DNA of 30,523 bases from an uncultured Collinsella sp. (GCA_902494245.1 CABUSR010000022.1:1-30523), one strand, 5' to 3'; positions 14,480 through 22,941 are shown, counted from the stretch's first letter. Program-made: numbers and translations. The notes: generated by a model from the sequence alone, not told the origin.

Positions 14480-16930
14480 TTAGACCAGTCCAAAGTGTTC
14501 AAGCGCCTTGATAACGCCGTCGTGATCAACCGAATCGGTGATGTAGTCCGCGCGCTTTTTGAGATAATCCGGCGCATTGCCCATGGCGATACCGACATCG
14601 ACGGCGTTCATCAGCGAGACGTCATTGCTGGCGTCGCCGATGCCGTATACGGTTCCGTGGTGGGGATCGAGGGCGTCGAGTACAGACTGGATGCCCCCGC
14701 GCTTCGTGCATTCGCGGGGCGAGATTTCGGTTACCTCGAGTTCGAGCTCGTTAAAGCACAGCAGCGGCTCAAGTGCCTTATCTTGAGCGATGCGGTTGGC
14801 GAGCGATGTAGACATCAAGATCTTGTAGGCACTGTAATGTTGCAGCTGCGTGACTGCATCGCCCAGGGTGCGCGCGTATCCGGGGGTATCGGGGGCATCG
14901 ATACTCATGCGCACGACACCGTTAAGACCCTCAAAGCGGATGACCTCGCCCGACTGCTCAAGAATGGGAGCAAGGCGCTGCAGCATGCCGGGCGTCATCG
15001 CCAAATCGCGAATCACGTGTCCCTCAAGTTCGACATAGCCACCCGCGAGGCAGACGATGCCGGTCCAGGGCAGCTCGAGCAGCTTTGGATGGATGCAGCT
15101 CAGCGTGCGCCCTGTGCAGATAAACGCCATATTGCCCTTGGCAACAAAATCACGGATGGCTTGCGAGACCGCTTCATTGGGATAGGGGGAGAGGTCTCGC
15201 TCATCCTCGGGGAGCTCTTGGGCGAGTTTGGGATCTTGCCAAGCGAGCGTACCGTCGATGTCGAAGAAGCAGATGTCGCCGTTCTTTTTTGCGATTCCAA
15301 CGGTGGGGGAGGGTGGAGTGGCGGGGACAAAGCCCGGTTCGAGCCCCATGATTCGATCAAAGTGCTCTTTGATACGGGGAACGGAGACGCCAATGATTAC
15401 CTGAGCCGTTTTGCCGGTGACGATGAGGCCCCTGGCGCCCGCCGCGACGAAGGCTGCGTTGTCTGCGACAACGGAAGGGTCTGCGACCTCAACGCGCAGA
15501 CGAGTGGCGCAATTGGTCGCTCCTACAATATTGCTAACGCCACCCAAGAGCGCAACGACTTGCTCAGCAAGCAGATGATCTTGGGACGATTGGTTGTCGG
15601 TGCCGTTTTGGGCCGCGCCTTCTTTGGTAGAGCTTTTTCCCGTCAGACGTGCGAGCACCGCATCGCTGGCGATACGATCTTCGCGGCCTGGGGTTTTTAG
15701 GTCGAAAGCCAGAATGAGGCCCCGGAAGACCAGAAAAAAGACAGCGCTAAACATCAGTCCGATACCGAGCGCCAAAAGGTAGGAGCCGGCATGCATTCGC
15801 ATGAGTGGGATGAAGTTGAAGGCCGTCATTTCCATGAGGCCGCCCGAGAAGATGCCGACGATACCGAAGAGGTTCATGGTCATGGCAAGGCAGGAGGATA
15901 GGACGGCATAGAGCAAAAAGAGTCCGGGATAGGTGAACATAAAGAGAAACTCGAGCGGCTCGGTGACGCCGCAGATCACCGAGGCGACGATGGCGGGCAA
16001 AAGGATGACCTTAAGGCCGGCGCGGCGTTCGGGTTGGGCGGTGAAATAGAATGCTGCCGCGATGGCGGGAAGGCCAAAGAGCTTGCCCCAGCCGGTGGCG
16101 GTAAAACCTGCCCAGGGTGCAAGTTCATTTAAAGGGCGCGTGCTATGGGAGAGAATGGGGAGCAGGTTGGTCCACGTGGCGTAAATACCGTCGTTAATGA
16201 CCAGATTGTCGTAATAGATGGGCATGTAGAGCAGGTGGTGCAGCCCCATGGGCTCGAGTGCTCGCTCCAAAAACACAAAGATGCCCACGCCGAAGGGGCC
16301 GACGCCCGCAAGTGCGTGGCGCAGCGTTTCGGTCACAGCGTATGCGAAGGGCACGATGGCGGCCGAGATAGCGGCAAGGGCAAACACGGAAAAAAAGCTG
16401 ATGAGGTAGACCAGCGAGGAACCCGAGAAGGTGCCGAGCCAATCGGGAACCTTGGCATCGTAGAAGCGGTCATGGATGGCGACGACGGTTGCCGATACCG
16501 CCAGCGGGCCGATAATGCCGGTGTCGAGCGTCTTGATGCCGTCGATGACGGTGATACCGTTGGCGGGGGTCAAAGATGACGGGTACTTAAGTCCAAGGTT
16601 GTCTCCGCTCAGCTTAATGATCTCGCTCAAAAAGAAGCAATAGGCAAAATAGGCCACGAGTGCCTCGAGGCAGCAGCGTGCAGGTTGCTTTTGGGCAAGA
16701 CCGATAGGCAGCGCTACGGCAAAAAGGAGCGGGAGGCGTTTAAAGACCGTCCACGAGCCGCGCTGGATGATGGTCCAGAAAACGTACCAAGGGGTTCCGT
16801 ATACGGCGAGGTCACCGACGATGTCTACGGTCGTGGCGAGGGCGGAGATGCCGACCATGAGGCCTGATATAGAAAACAACATGGCGGGCGCGAACATGGC
16901 TCCGCCAAAACGTTGGATTTTCTGCAGCAT
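14480..16930 (-). CDS. PTS EIICB (glucose/maltose family) fused to a Cof-type HAD phosphatase
   Basis: An 816-aa fusion. Residues about 1-420 form the EIIC membrane channel, with FGGAMFAPAMLFSISGLMVG at the start and about ten helices typical of the alpha-glucoside/maltose (MalX/GlvC) branch. Residues about 445-540 are EIIB with the phosphorylated C474 in NCATRLRVEV. Residues about 550-816 are a Cof-type HAD hydrolase with nucleophile D557 in FFDIDGTL and GDASNDVSLMNAVDVGIAMGNA. EIIC-EIIB imports and phosphorylates a sugar; a HAD domain might remove that phosphate. No EIIA domain is present, so a shared EIIA is needed. The ATG at 16930 has GGAAGG 6 nt upstream. Divergent from the GntR gene. 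Confidence 0.9.
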   Translation of the reverse strand: MLQKIQRFGGAMFAPAMLFSISGLMVGISALATTVDIVGDLAVYGTPWYVFWTIIQRGSWTVFKRLPLLFAVALPIGLAQKQPARCCLEALVAYFAYCFFLSEIIKLSGDNLGLKYPSSLTPANGITVIDGIKTLDTGIIGPLAVSATVVAIHDRFYDAKVPDWLGTFSGSSLVYLISFFSVFALAAISAAIVPFAYAVTETLRHALAGVGPFGVGIFVFLERALEPMGLHHLLYMPIYYDNLVINDGIYATWTNLLPILSHSTRPLNELAPWAGFTATGWGKLFGLPAIAAAFYFTAQPERRAGLKVILLPAIVASVICGVTEPLEFLFMFTYPGLFLLYAVLSSCLAMTMNLFGIVGIFSGGLMEMTAFNFIPLMRMHAGSYLLALGIGLMFSAVFFLVFRGLILAFDLKTPGREDRIASDAVLARLTGKSSTKEGAAQNGTDNQSSQDHLLAEQVVALLGGVSNIVGATNCATRLRVEVADPSVVADNAAFVAAGARGLIVTGKTAQVIIGVSVPRIKEHFDRIMGLEPGFVPATPPSPTVGIAKKNGDICFFDIDGTLAWQDPKLAQELPEDERDLSPYPNEAVSQAIRDFVAKGNMAFICTGRTLSCIHPKLLELPWTGIVCLAGGYVELEGHVIRDLAMTPGMLQRLAPILEQSGEVIRFEGLNGVVRMSIDAPDTPGYARTLGDAVTQLQHYSAYKILMSTSLANRIAQDKALEPLLCFNELELEVTEISPRECTKRGGIQSVLDALDPHHGTVYGIGDASNDVSLMNAVDVGIAMGNAPDYLKKRADYITDSVDHDGVIKALEHFGLV

Positions 16931-16968
16931 AATATGCCTTCCGGATGCAACATGCTGTGCGAGCAAGA

Positions 16969-16993
16969 ACGTTTAAACAATGAACTCATTGTA
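16969..16993 (-). promoter_or_regulatory. PTS-HAD promoter -10 and operator A
   Basis: On the minus strand TACAAT (16988-16993) is a good -10 box; no strong -35 is seen. Immediately downstream lies ACGTTTAAACAA (16969-16980, plus-strand reading), one of five sites matching TTGTTTAAACAA. Its place at the start of transcription fits a repressor site. Confidence 0.5.
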
Positions 16994-17053
16994 GAGGACT
17001 GGCTGCTTGCCGCATTGACGGTTTTGATTCGGTCCGATTTGGGCTTCGGGGGA

Positions 17054-17102
17054 ACCGTCGACGGTAAATAATCCGTGCTTTACCGATAATCGGTTTAAAC
17101 AA
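17054..17102. promoter_or_regulatory. Control region of the GntR gene with operator B
   Basis: It holds CGGTTTAAACAA (17091-17102), a second copy of the shared palindrome, 52 bp before the GntR start. Two more palindromes are present: ACCGTCGACGGT (17054-17065) and ACCGAT-A-ATCGGT (17082-17094), the latter overlapping operator B. This suggests autoregulation and perhaps a second factor. Confidence 0.5.
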
Positions 17103-17154
17103 CCCAAAGAAATGCTATCGTGCCTAGCCATACATATTCATTAGAGGTGAAGTC

Positions 17155-17874
17155 ATGCCAAAAGCGATATACGAAGGAATCTACCGAGAAATACGCTCGC
17201 GCATCATTAATGGGACCTATGCGTTTCAGGAGATGCTGCCAACCGAAGCTGAGTTGACCGCGGAGTTCGGATGTACTCGCAATACCGTCCGTCGCGCCTT
17301 GGGCATGCTGGCCGACGGGATGTTTGTGCAGCCCATACACGGCAAGGGCGTGCGCGTTATTTGGCTTAAGGGCGAAACCGACATGTTGGGCGCACTCGAG
17401 GAAGTTGAGTCGTTTGGCGAATTTGCAAAGCGCAACAATGCCGTTGCATCGACGGACGTTAAGTCTTTTGAGCATTTGATTTGCACCGAGCAGCTCTCTC
17501 GTCGCCTGGGCTTTAAGGTGGGCGAGGAGTTGATTCGCGTGGTGCGTGTCCGAAGCCTCAACGGCAACGCGCGCCAAGTGGACCATGGCTATTTTTTGGC
17601 GTCGATCGCCAAGGGCCTGACTCCCGAGATCGCGGCAGATTCTATTTACGGCTATCTGGAGCACAAGCGCGGTGTCAAAGTGATGGCGAGCCGTCGTACG
17701 GTGAGTGTCGAGCTCGCCAACGATGAGGACTGCAGCTATCTTGACCTCGGCAAATACAACTGCGTTGCCGTCATGGAGAGTCAGTCGTACACCTCGGATG
17801 GCATCTTGTTTGAGGTGACGCACACTCGCACACACCCCGAGATCTTCCATTACCGCGTCAATTCCAAGCGATAG
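17155..17874 (+). CDS. GntR-family (HutC/TreR-like) transcriptional regulator
   Basis: A 239-aa DNA-binding regulator. Residues about 5-70 are the GntR winged helix (YEGIYREIRSRIINGTY, LPTEAELTAEFGCTRNTVRRAL, HGKGVRV). The rest is a UTRA ligand-binding domain as in TreR and HutC, which bind sugar phosphates or related small molecules. GAGGTGAA precedes the ATG. It is divergent from the PTS-HAD gene and followed by the ABC sugar operon. All these control regions carry TTGTTTAAACAA-like sites, so it is the prime candidate to bind them. The ligand could be the phosphorylated PTS sugar. Confidence 0.9.
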   Translation: MPKAIYEGIYREIRSRIINGTYAFQEMLPTEAELTAEFGCTRNTVRRALGMLADGMFVQPIHGKGVRVIWLKGETDMLGALEEVESFGEFAKRNNAVASTDVKSFEHLICTEQLSRRLGFKVGEELIRVVRVRSLNGNARQVDHGYFLASIAKGLTPEIAADSIYGYLEHKRGVKVMASRRTVSVELANDEDCSYLDLGKYNCVAVMESQSYTSDGILFEVTHTRTHPEIFHYRVNSKR

Positions 17875-17912
17875 CCGGCTAGCTCGCAGCCTGACGAGAC
17901 TCATGGCCTCAA

Positions 17913-17967
17913 AGAGAAAACGCCCGGTCAAACCGACGGTACATCGGCTTGACCGGGCGTTTTCTCT
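17913..17967. terminator. Terminator after the GntR gene
   Basis: A perfect 19-bp stem (17913-17931 with 17949-17967) with a 17-nt loop. The stem has T-rich ends on both strands (TTTTCTCT), so it could act in either direction, though only the GntR transcript enters it from the left. Confidence 0.85.
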
Positions 17968-17985
17968 GCATTAGATAACAAATAA

Positions 17986-18072
17986 TTGTTTATACAAAAC
18001 TTGTCAAGTATCAAGTTGAAATTACCGTTCACCGAAGTTTTTCTACCGCTCTAGTAATACTTGTTCAAACAA
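17986..18072 (+). promoter_or_regulatory. Operators C and D in the ABC operon control region
   Basis: TTGTTTATACAA (17986-17997) and TTGTTCAAACAA (18061-18072) are 12-bp palindromes with one mismatch each to TTGTTTAAACAA. They bracket the presumed promoter of the binding-protein gene and are 75 bp apart, close to seven helical turns, which would allow looping. No single -35/-10 pair is convincing between them. Further on, a small hairpin GGCGGCA/TGCCGCC (18139-18157) precedes the ribosome binding site. Confidence 0.55.
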
Positions 18073-18180
18073 CTAGCCAAATGGCGTATCGTTCAAATCA
18101 GCAAAAGGGGCAAAGTCCCCGAGCCAATCTCCGAAGGCGGCGGCAAAGGGTGCCGCCACGGTGTGAAAGGGTGGATTGTA

Positions 18181-19497
18181 ATGAAGAACGAAATGAGCAG
18201 AAGGCAGTTCCTGGGCTTTGCTGGTTCCGCGGCTGCAGTTCTTGGTCTGGGCCTCGTGGGTTGCGGTGGTTCTGCCGGCTCCGGCTCCTCTGCTTCTGGT
18301 GACGCTGCCGAGGTCTACTTCCTCCAATTCAAGCCTGAGGTCGACAAGGAGTGGAAGGAGATCGCCAAGGCGTACAAGAAGGAGAAGGGCGTCGAGGTCA
18401 AGATCGTGACCGCCGCCTCCAACACCTACGAGGAGAAGCTCAAGTCCGAGATGTCCAAGAGCTCCGCTCCGACCCTGTTCCAGGTCAACGGCCCCACCGG
18501 TCTTAAGAACTGGAAGGATTACTGCGCCGACCTGTCCGATACCAAGCTCCGCGGTGAGCTCATTGACGACTCCCTGGCCCTGCAGTCCGATGGCAAGGAT
18601 CTGGGTATCGACTGGGTCCAGGAGAGCTACGGCATCATCTACAACAAGCAGCTGCTCGAGAAGGCTGGCTACAAGGCCGAGGACATCAACTCCTTCGACA
18701 AGCTGAAGGCTTGCGCCGACGACATCCAGGCCCGCAAGGACGAGCTTGGTGTTGAGGGTGCCTTCACTTCCGCCGGCATGGACGACTCCTCCAGCTGGCG
18801 CTACACCACCCACCTCGCCAACCTCCCGCTCTACTACGAGTTCGAGAAGGAGCACAACCAGGAGGACGACGAGATCAAGGGCGAGTATCTCGACAACTTC
18901 AAGCAGATCTTCGACCTGTACATCACCGACTCCACCTGCGATCCTTCGCAGCTCGCCTCCAAGACCGGCGACGACGCCACCAACGAGTTCGCAACCGGCA
19001 AGGCCGTCTTCTATCAGAACGGTTCTTGGGCCTACGCTGACCTCACCAAGGCCGGCATGACCGACGATCAGATTGGCATGATGCCCATCTACATCGGTGT
19101 CGACGGCGAGGAGAACCAGGGCCTGTGCTCCGGCGGCGAGAACTACTGGTGCGTCAGCTCCCAGGCTTCCGAGGATGCCCAGAAGGCCACCGAGGACTTC
19201 ATGTATTGGTGCGTCACTTCTGACACCGCCACCAGCATCATCGCTGACAAGATGGGTCTGACCGCTCCGTTCAAGAGCGCCAAGGAAACCACCAACGTCT
19301 TCTCGCAGCAGGCCGTTGCCATGGCCAAAGACGGCAAGAAGACCGTTGCTTGGGACTTCGTCTACATCCCCTCTGAGGAGTGGAAGAAGAACCTCAAGCA
19401 GGCTCTGATCGCCTACGCTGCCGATAACAGCAAGTGGGACGGCGTCAAGAACGCCTTCGTCGATGGCTGGAAGACCGAGAAGGCCGCTTCCGAGTAA
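18181..19497 (+). CDS. ABC sugar-binding lipoprotein (CUT1 type, Tat signal)
   Basis: Extracellular solute-binding protein of a carbohydrate ABC importer, 438 aa. The N-terminus MSRRQFLGFAG carries a twin-arginine motif, followed by a hydrophobic stretch and the lipobox LVGC (C28), so it is probably exported folded by Tat and lipid-anchored. The ATG at 18181 has AAGGGTGG upstream; the frame is open upstream to 18061 but that part precedes the signal. Codon use is highly biased (AAG, ATC, CTC), as in abundant proteins. An oligosaccharide such as maltodextrin is inferred from the neighbouring malQ and glgP and the shared operators, not from the sequence of this protein. Confidence 0.9.
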   Translation: MKNEMSRRQFLGFAGSAAAVLGLGLVGCGGSAGSGSSASGDAAEVYFLQFKPEVDKEWKEIAKAYKKEKGVEVKIVTAASNTYEEKLKSEMSKSSAPTLFQVNGPTGLKNWKDYCADLSDTKLRGELIDDSLALQSDGKDLGIDWVQESYGIIYNKQLLEKAGYKAEDINSFDKLKACADDIQARKDELGVEGAFTSAGMDDSSSWRYTTHLANLPLYYEFEKEHNQEDDEIKGEYLDNFKQIFDLYITDSTCDPSQLASKTGDDATNEFATGKAVFYQNGSWAYADLTKAGMTDDQIGMMPIYIGVDGEENQGLCSGGENYWCVSSQASEDAQKATEDFMYWCVTSDTATSIIADKMGLTAPFKSAKETTNVFSQQAVAMAKDGKKTVAWDFVYIPSEEWKKNLKQALIAYAADNSKWDGVKNAFVDGWKTEKAASE

Positions 19498-19528
19498 GCA
19501 GTTGCTGCCCAAGCTATCTGATTAGCGA

Positions 19529-19564
19529 CAGGGGGCGGGCAGACGTTGGTTTGCCCGCCCCCTG
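19529..19564 (+). other. Stem-loop between binding protein and permease genes
   Basis: A perfect 13-bp GC-rich stem (19529-19541 with 19552-19564) and 10-nt loop, with no T-run. It lies 32 nt after the binding-protein stop. Such structures often protect the upstream mRNA or reduce read-through, giving more binding protein than permease. Confidence 0.75.
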
Positions 19565-19584
19565 CATATTGAAAGGACCCTTTT

Positions 19585-20439
19585 ATGGGCAAAGCACTCA
19601 AGCGCTGGTGGCCGCTCTTTATGCTGCCCACGTGCCTGGCGTTTATGATCGGGTTCGTGATCCCTTTTATCCAGGGCTTCTATCTCTCGTTCTGCCAGTT
19701 TATTACCATTAACAACACGCATTTTGTCGGTATCAAGAATTACGTGCGCGCGCTGTCCGATCCGCAGTTTGCTACGTCGTTCTTCTTTACGGTGGCGTTT
19801 GCCTTCCTGTCGACGGTGCTTATCAACGTGATTGCCCTCGCCATCGCGCAGGCGCTCACCCGCAAGGCGCTCAAAGGCACCAACATCTTCCGTACGATCT
19901 TCTTTATGCCTAACCTGATCGGCGGCATCGTGCTGGGCTACATTTGGCAGATTCTGATCAACTGCCTGCTCTCCAACGTGGGCGCCCAGCTCATCGCCCT
20001 TAACTCTGCTGCTGGCTTCTGGGGCCTTATCATCCTGACCCTGTGGCAGCAGGTCGGCTACATGATGATTATCTACATCGCTGGTCTGCAGTCCATTCCG
20101 TCCGACTACATCGAGGCCGCCAAGGTCGACGGTGCCACGGCATGGCAGACGTTTTGGAAGGTTAAGATCCCTAACCTGATGCCGACCATCACCATCTGCC
20201 TGTTCCTGTCCATCACCAACGGCTTTAAGCTGTTCGACCAGAACCTCGCCCTTACCGGCGGCGCCCCCGCGCACTCCACCGAGATGCTCGCCCTGAACAT
20301 CTACAACACGTTCTATTCGCGTGCCGGTATCGCATGGCAGGGTATCGGTCAGGCCAAGGCGGTTATCTTCTGCATCCTGGTCGTAGCCATCTCCATGATT
20401 CAGCTTAAGGCCACGAGGTCCAAGGAGGTGCAGCAGTAA
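19585..20439 (+). CDS. ABC sugar transporter permease (MalF-like)
   Basis: Integral membrane subunit, 284 aa, with about six helices. The EAA loop YIEAAKVDGATAWQTFWKVK contacts the ATPase. It lacks the large extra loop and helices of enterobacterial MalF, as is usual in Gram-positive CUT1 systems. AAAGGA lies 8 nt upstream of the ATG. Its stop TAA overlaps the next start by one base, so the two permeases are translationally coupled. Confidence 0.92.
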   Translation: MGKALKRWWPLFMLPTCLAFMIGFVIPFIQGFYLSFCQFITINNTHFVGIKNYVRALSDPQFATSFFFTVAFAFLSTVLINVIALAIAQALTRKALKGTNIFRTIFFMPNLIGGIVLGYIWQILINCLLSNVGAQLIALNSAAGFWGLIILTLWQQVGYMMIIYIAGLQSIPSDYIEAAKVDGATAWQTFWKVKIPNLMPTITICLFLSITNGFKLFDQNLALTGGAPAHSTEMLALNIYNTFYSRAGIAWQGIGQAKAVIFCILVVAISMIQLKATRSKEVQQ

Positions 20440-21278
20440 TGAAACGCGATAAGGTTATCAATCGCGCGCTCTCGATTTTCTTTACGATTCTGTCGCTCGC
20501 GTGGATCTACCCCGTGTTCATGATTGCGCTCAATTCCTTTAAAAAGGCAACTGCAATCAGCACCACTACGGCATTCGATCTGCTCACGCCCGAGACGTTC
20601 AACGGCCTCGCAAACTACATGCACGCCCTTAACGAGCAGGGCTTTGCCTCGGCATTTATGTACTCGCTCATCATCACGGTCACGTCGGTCGTTCTAATCT
20701 TGGTGTGCTGCTCCATGTGCGCCTGGTACGTAGTCCGTGTCAACAGCAAGATCTCGAACTTCTTCTATTATCTGTTCGTCTTTTCTATGGTCGTGCCCTT
20801 CCAGATGCTCATGTTCACGCTGTCCAATTTGGCGGACCGCATCGGCTTCAACACGCCGTTCAACATCTGCTTTATCTACCTTGGCTTTGGCGCGGGCCTG
20901 GCGGTCTTTATGTTCGCCGGCTTTGTAAAGAACATCCCGCTCGAGATCGAAGAGGCGGCCATGATCGACGGCTGCAACCCGGTCCAGGTGTTCTTTAAGA
21001 TCGTCCTCCCTATCATGAAGCCCACCTATCTTTCGGTCGGCATCCTCGAGACCATGTGGGTCTGGAACGACTATCTGCTGCCCTACCTTACGCTCGACTC
21101 CACCAAGTACAAGACCATTCCTATCTTGATTCAGTACTTCCGCGGCGGCTACGGCCACGTCGAGCTCGGCCCCATGATGGCTTGCATCATGATGGTCGTT
21201 GTCCCCATCGTCGTCATGTATATCCTTTGCCAGAAGTACATCATCGACGGCGTGGTGGCAGGTGCCGTCAAGGGCTGA
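20439..21278 (+). CDS. ABC sugar transporter permease (MalG-like)
   Basis: Second membrane subunit, 279 aa. The EAA loop EIEEAAMIDGCNPVQVFFKI lies in the second half, followed by MWVWNDYLLPYL, typical for MalG-type permeases. AAGGAGG lies upstream, inside the end of the previous gene. It forms a heterodimer with the preceding permease. Confidence 0.92.
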   Translation: MKRDKVINRALSIFFTILSLAWIYPVFMIALNSFKKATAISTTTAFDLLTPETFNGLANYMHALNEQGFASAFMYSLIITVTSVVLILVCCSMCAWYVVRVNSKISNFFYYLFVFSMVVPFQMLMFTLSNLADRIGFNTPFNICFIYLGFGAGLAVFMFAGFVKNIPLEIEEAAMIDGCNPVQVFFKIVLPIMKPTYLSVGILETMWVWNDYLLPYLTLDSTKYKTIPILIQYFRGGYGHVELGPMMACIMMVVVPIVVMYILCQKYIIDGVVAGAVKG

Positions 21279-21345
21279 TGCCGTAACTGTTTTGCAAGTT
21301 TCTGCGGCGCCCTCAACATGGTGCCGCATATCGAAAGGTAAAGAC

Positions 21346-22545
21346 ATGGCCGAGATCGTTCTCAAACATGTTCAGAAGGTGTATCCCAACAACGAGTCCA
21401 AAAAGAAGGGTTTCTTTGGCAAAAAGAAGAAGACCGAGGAGAAGAAGCACAACCTCAAGGTTACCGAGGACGGTGTGCTCGCTGTAGAGGACTTCAACCT
21501 CACCGTTCACGACCAGGAGTTCGTCGTCCTCGTTGGCCCCTCTGGCTGCGGTAAGTCCACGACGATGCGCATGGTCGCCGGCCTGGAGGACATTACCTCG
21601 GGCGATGTGCTCATCGACGGCAAGCGTGTCAACGACGTGGCGCCCAAGGACCGCGACATCGCCATGGTGTTCCAGAGCTACGCTCTGTACCCCAATATGA
21701 CGGTGTACGAGAACATGGCATTTACGCTCGAGCTCAAGAAGGTTCCCAAGGACGAGATCGACCGCAAGGTTCGCTCTGCTGCCGAGATTCTGGGCATTAC
21801 CGAGTACCTCGACCGTAAGCCCAAGGCGCTCTCCGGCGGCCAGCGCCAGCGTGTCGCTATCGGCCGCGCCATCGTGCGTGACCCCAAGGTCTTCCTGATG
21901 GACGAGCCGCTGTCCAACCTGGACGCCAAGCTTCGTAACCAGATGCGTGCCGAGCTCATTAAGCTGCGCCACGAGATCAAGGGCACGTTCATTTATGTTA
22001 CTCACGACCAGACCGAGGCTATGACCCTCGGTGACCGTATCGTGGTCATGAAGGACGGCGTTGTCCAGCAGATCGCCACGCCGCAGGAGGTCTTCAACCA
22101 TCCCGCGAACATCTTCGTCGCCGGCTTCATCGGCGTGCCGCAGATGAACTTCTTCGATGCCCAGCTGGTGCGCTCGGGCAACGGCTTTACCGTCAAGACC
22201 GAGGATATGAACGTGGCGCTCGCCCCCGAGACTTGCGCTCAGCTTGCCCTCAACTGGGACGGCGGCGACGTGAAGGAGATTACGGCCGGCGTGCGTCCCG
22301 AGCAGATCCTGCTTGCCGACAAGGGCGAGGAGGGCGCGCTCCAGGGTACCGTCGAGGTGACCGAGCTCATGGGCTCGACCGAGCATGTCCACGTGACCGC
22401 TCCCGACGGCCAGTTTGTCCTGATTATCCCCGTCGTCGACCTCGAGGCCAAGGGCGCGCTCAAGGCTGGCGACACCATCTGGTTCAAGTTCGAGAAGAAC
22501 GCGACCCATCTCTTCGATAAGGTCTCTGGCAAGAACCTTATCTAG
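21346..22545 (+). CDS. ABC sugar transporter ATPase (MsmK/MalK-like) with Lys-rich insertion
   Basis: ATP-binding subunit of a CUT1 sugar importer, 399 aa. Walker A is GPSGCGKST (64-72), the Q-loop is in MVFQSYALYPNM, the signature is LSGGQRQRVAIGRA, Walker B is VFLMDEPLSNLD, and the H-loop is YVTHDQTEA. A C-terminal MalK-type TOBE region follows. Residues about 18-36, between the first beta strands, contain an unusual Lys/Glu-rich insertion (KKKGFFGKKKKTEEKKH) absent from MalK and MsmK as I know them. The ATG at 21346 follows GAAAGG; the frame is open upstream to 21199 but overlaps the permease gene. MsmK-type ATPases can serve several importers. Confidence 0.93.
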   Translation: MAEIVLKHVQKVYPNNESKKKGFFGKKKKTEEKKHNLKVTEDGVLAVEDFNLTVHDQEFVVLVGPSGCGKSTTMRMVAGLEDITSGDVLIDGKRVNDVAPKDRDIAMVFQSYALYPNMTVYENMAFTLELKKVPKDEIDRKVRSAAEILGITEYLDRKPKALSGGQRQRVAIGRAIVRDPKVFLMDEPLSNLDAKLRNQMRAELIKLRHEIKGTFIYVTHDQTEAMTLGDRIVVMKDGVVQQIATPQEVFNHPANIFVAGFIGVPQMNFFDAQLVRSGNGFTVKTEDMNVALAPETCAQLALNWDGGDVKEITAGVRPEQILLADKGEEGALQGTVEVTELMGSTEHVHVTAPDGQFVLIIPVVDLEAKGALKAGDTIWFKFEKNATHLFDKVSGKNLI

Positions 22546-22613
22546 GCCCGGTGCATCCAGGCCCTCCCTTTGGGCGACTGCGGTATTGCCATCCTTTTGC
22601 CGCGGTCACATAT

Positions 22614-22658
22614 AAGGCTCCCCTCCCGTCCACTGGGCGAGAGGGGAGCCTTTCTTTG
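22614..22658 (+). terminator. Terminator of the ABC operon
   Basis: AAGGCTCCCCTC (22614-22625) pairs perfectly with GAGGGGAGCCTT (22642-22653), followed by the T-rich TTTCTTT. It lies 69 nt after the ATPase stop. Confidence 0.88.
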
Positions 22659-22685
22659 TGTTGGGGCTGTCTGACCGGTCGTTTG

Positions 22686-22903
22686 TCTCGATCTGTAACG
22701 GGTGAGGCTGATTTCGGACGTTAGATGTTACAGATCGAGACGGTTCCGCTGAGCTAACCATTTCATCTAAATCTGTAACACCAAAGGTGAATTTCAGCTG
22801 CTAGATGTTACAGATCGAGATAAACCCAAGGGGAGGGGCCGGTATGTCTCAATCTGTAACAGCTGGGACCGTTTTTACCGAGTAGTTGTTACAGATCGAG
22901 ATT
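22686..22903. repeat. Array of three 57-nt inverted-repeat units
   Basis: Each unit is a 15-nt arm ending ATCTGTAAC, a loop of exactly 27 nt, and the arm GTTACAGATCGAGA plus one base. Unit 1 is 22686-22742 (perfect arms), unit 2 is 22766-22822 (two mismatches), and unit 3 is 22847-22903. Units start 80 and 81 nt apart, with 23-24 nt gaps. Loop sequences differ but keep a TAG near the 3' end. Half-sites thus alternate in direction every 38-42 bp. The array lies between convergent genes, after one terminator and before the glgP terminator. Function unknown; it could be an array of protein-binding sites, mobile hairpins or structured RNA. Confidence 0.9.
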
Positions 22904-22941
22904 GTTTGGCCGAGTTGGGTCGCAGGGTAACGTGCGGGCAC

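Noticed and set aside
13339..14598. Longer start for the polyprenyl synthase at 14598
   Set aside because: It would overlap the PTS-HAD gene by over 100 nt, and the extra 78 residues look like random coding with no family resemblance.
18073..19512. Long open frame antisense to the sugar-binding protein gene (479 codons)
   Set aside because: It mirrors the strong codon bias of the real gene, encodes a repetitive Leu/Val/Gly-rich product, and has no ribosome binding site or family resemblance.
22686..22903. CRISPR array
   Set aside because: The repeated sequence alternates in orientation within each unit, units are few, the 27-nt loops are partly similar to each other, and no cas genes are present.
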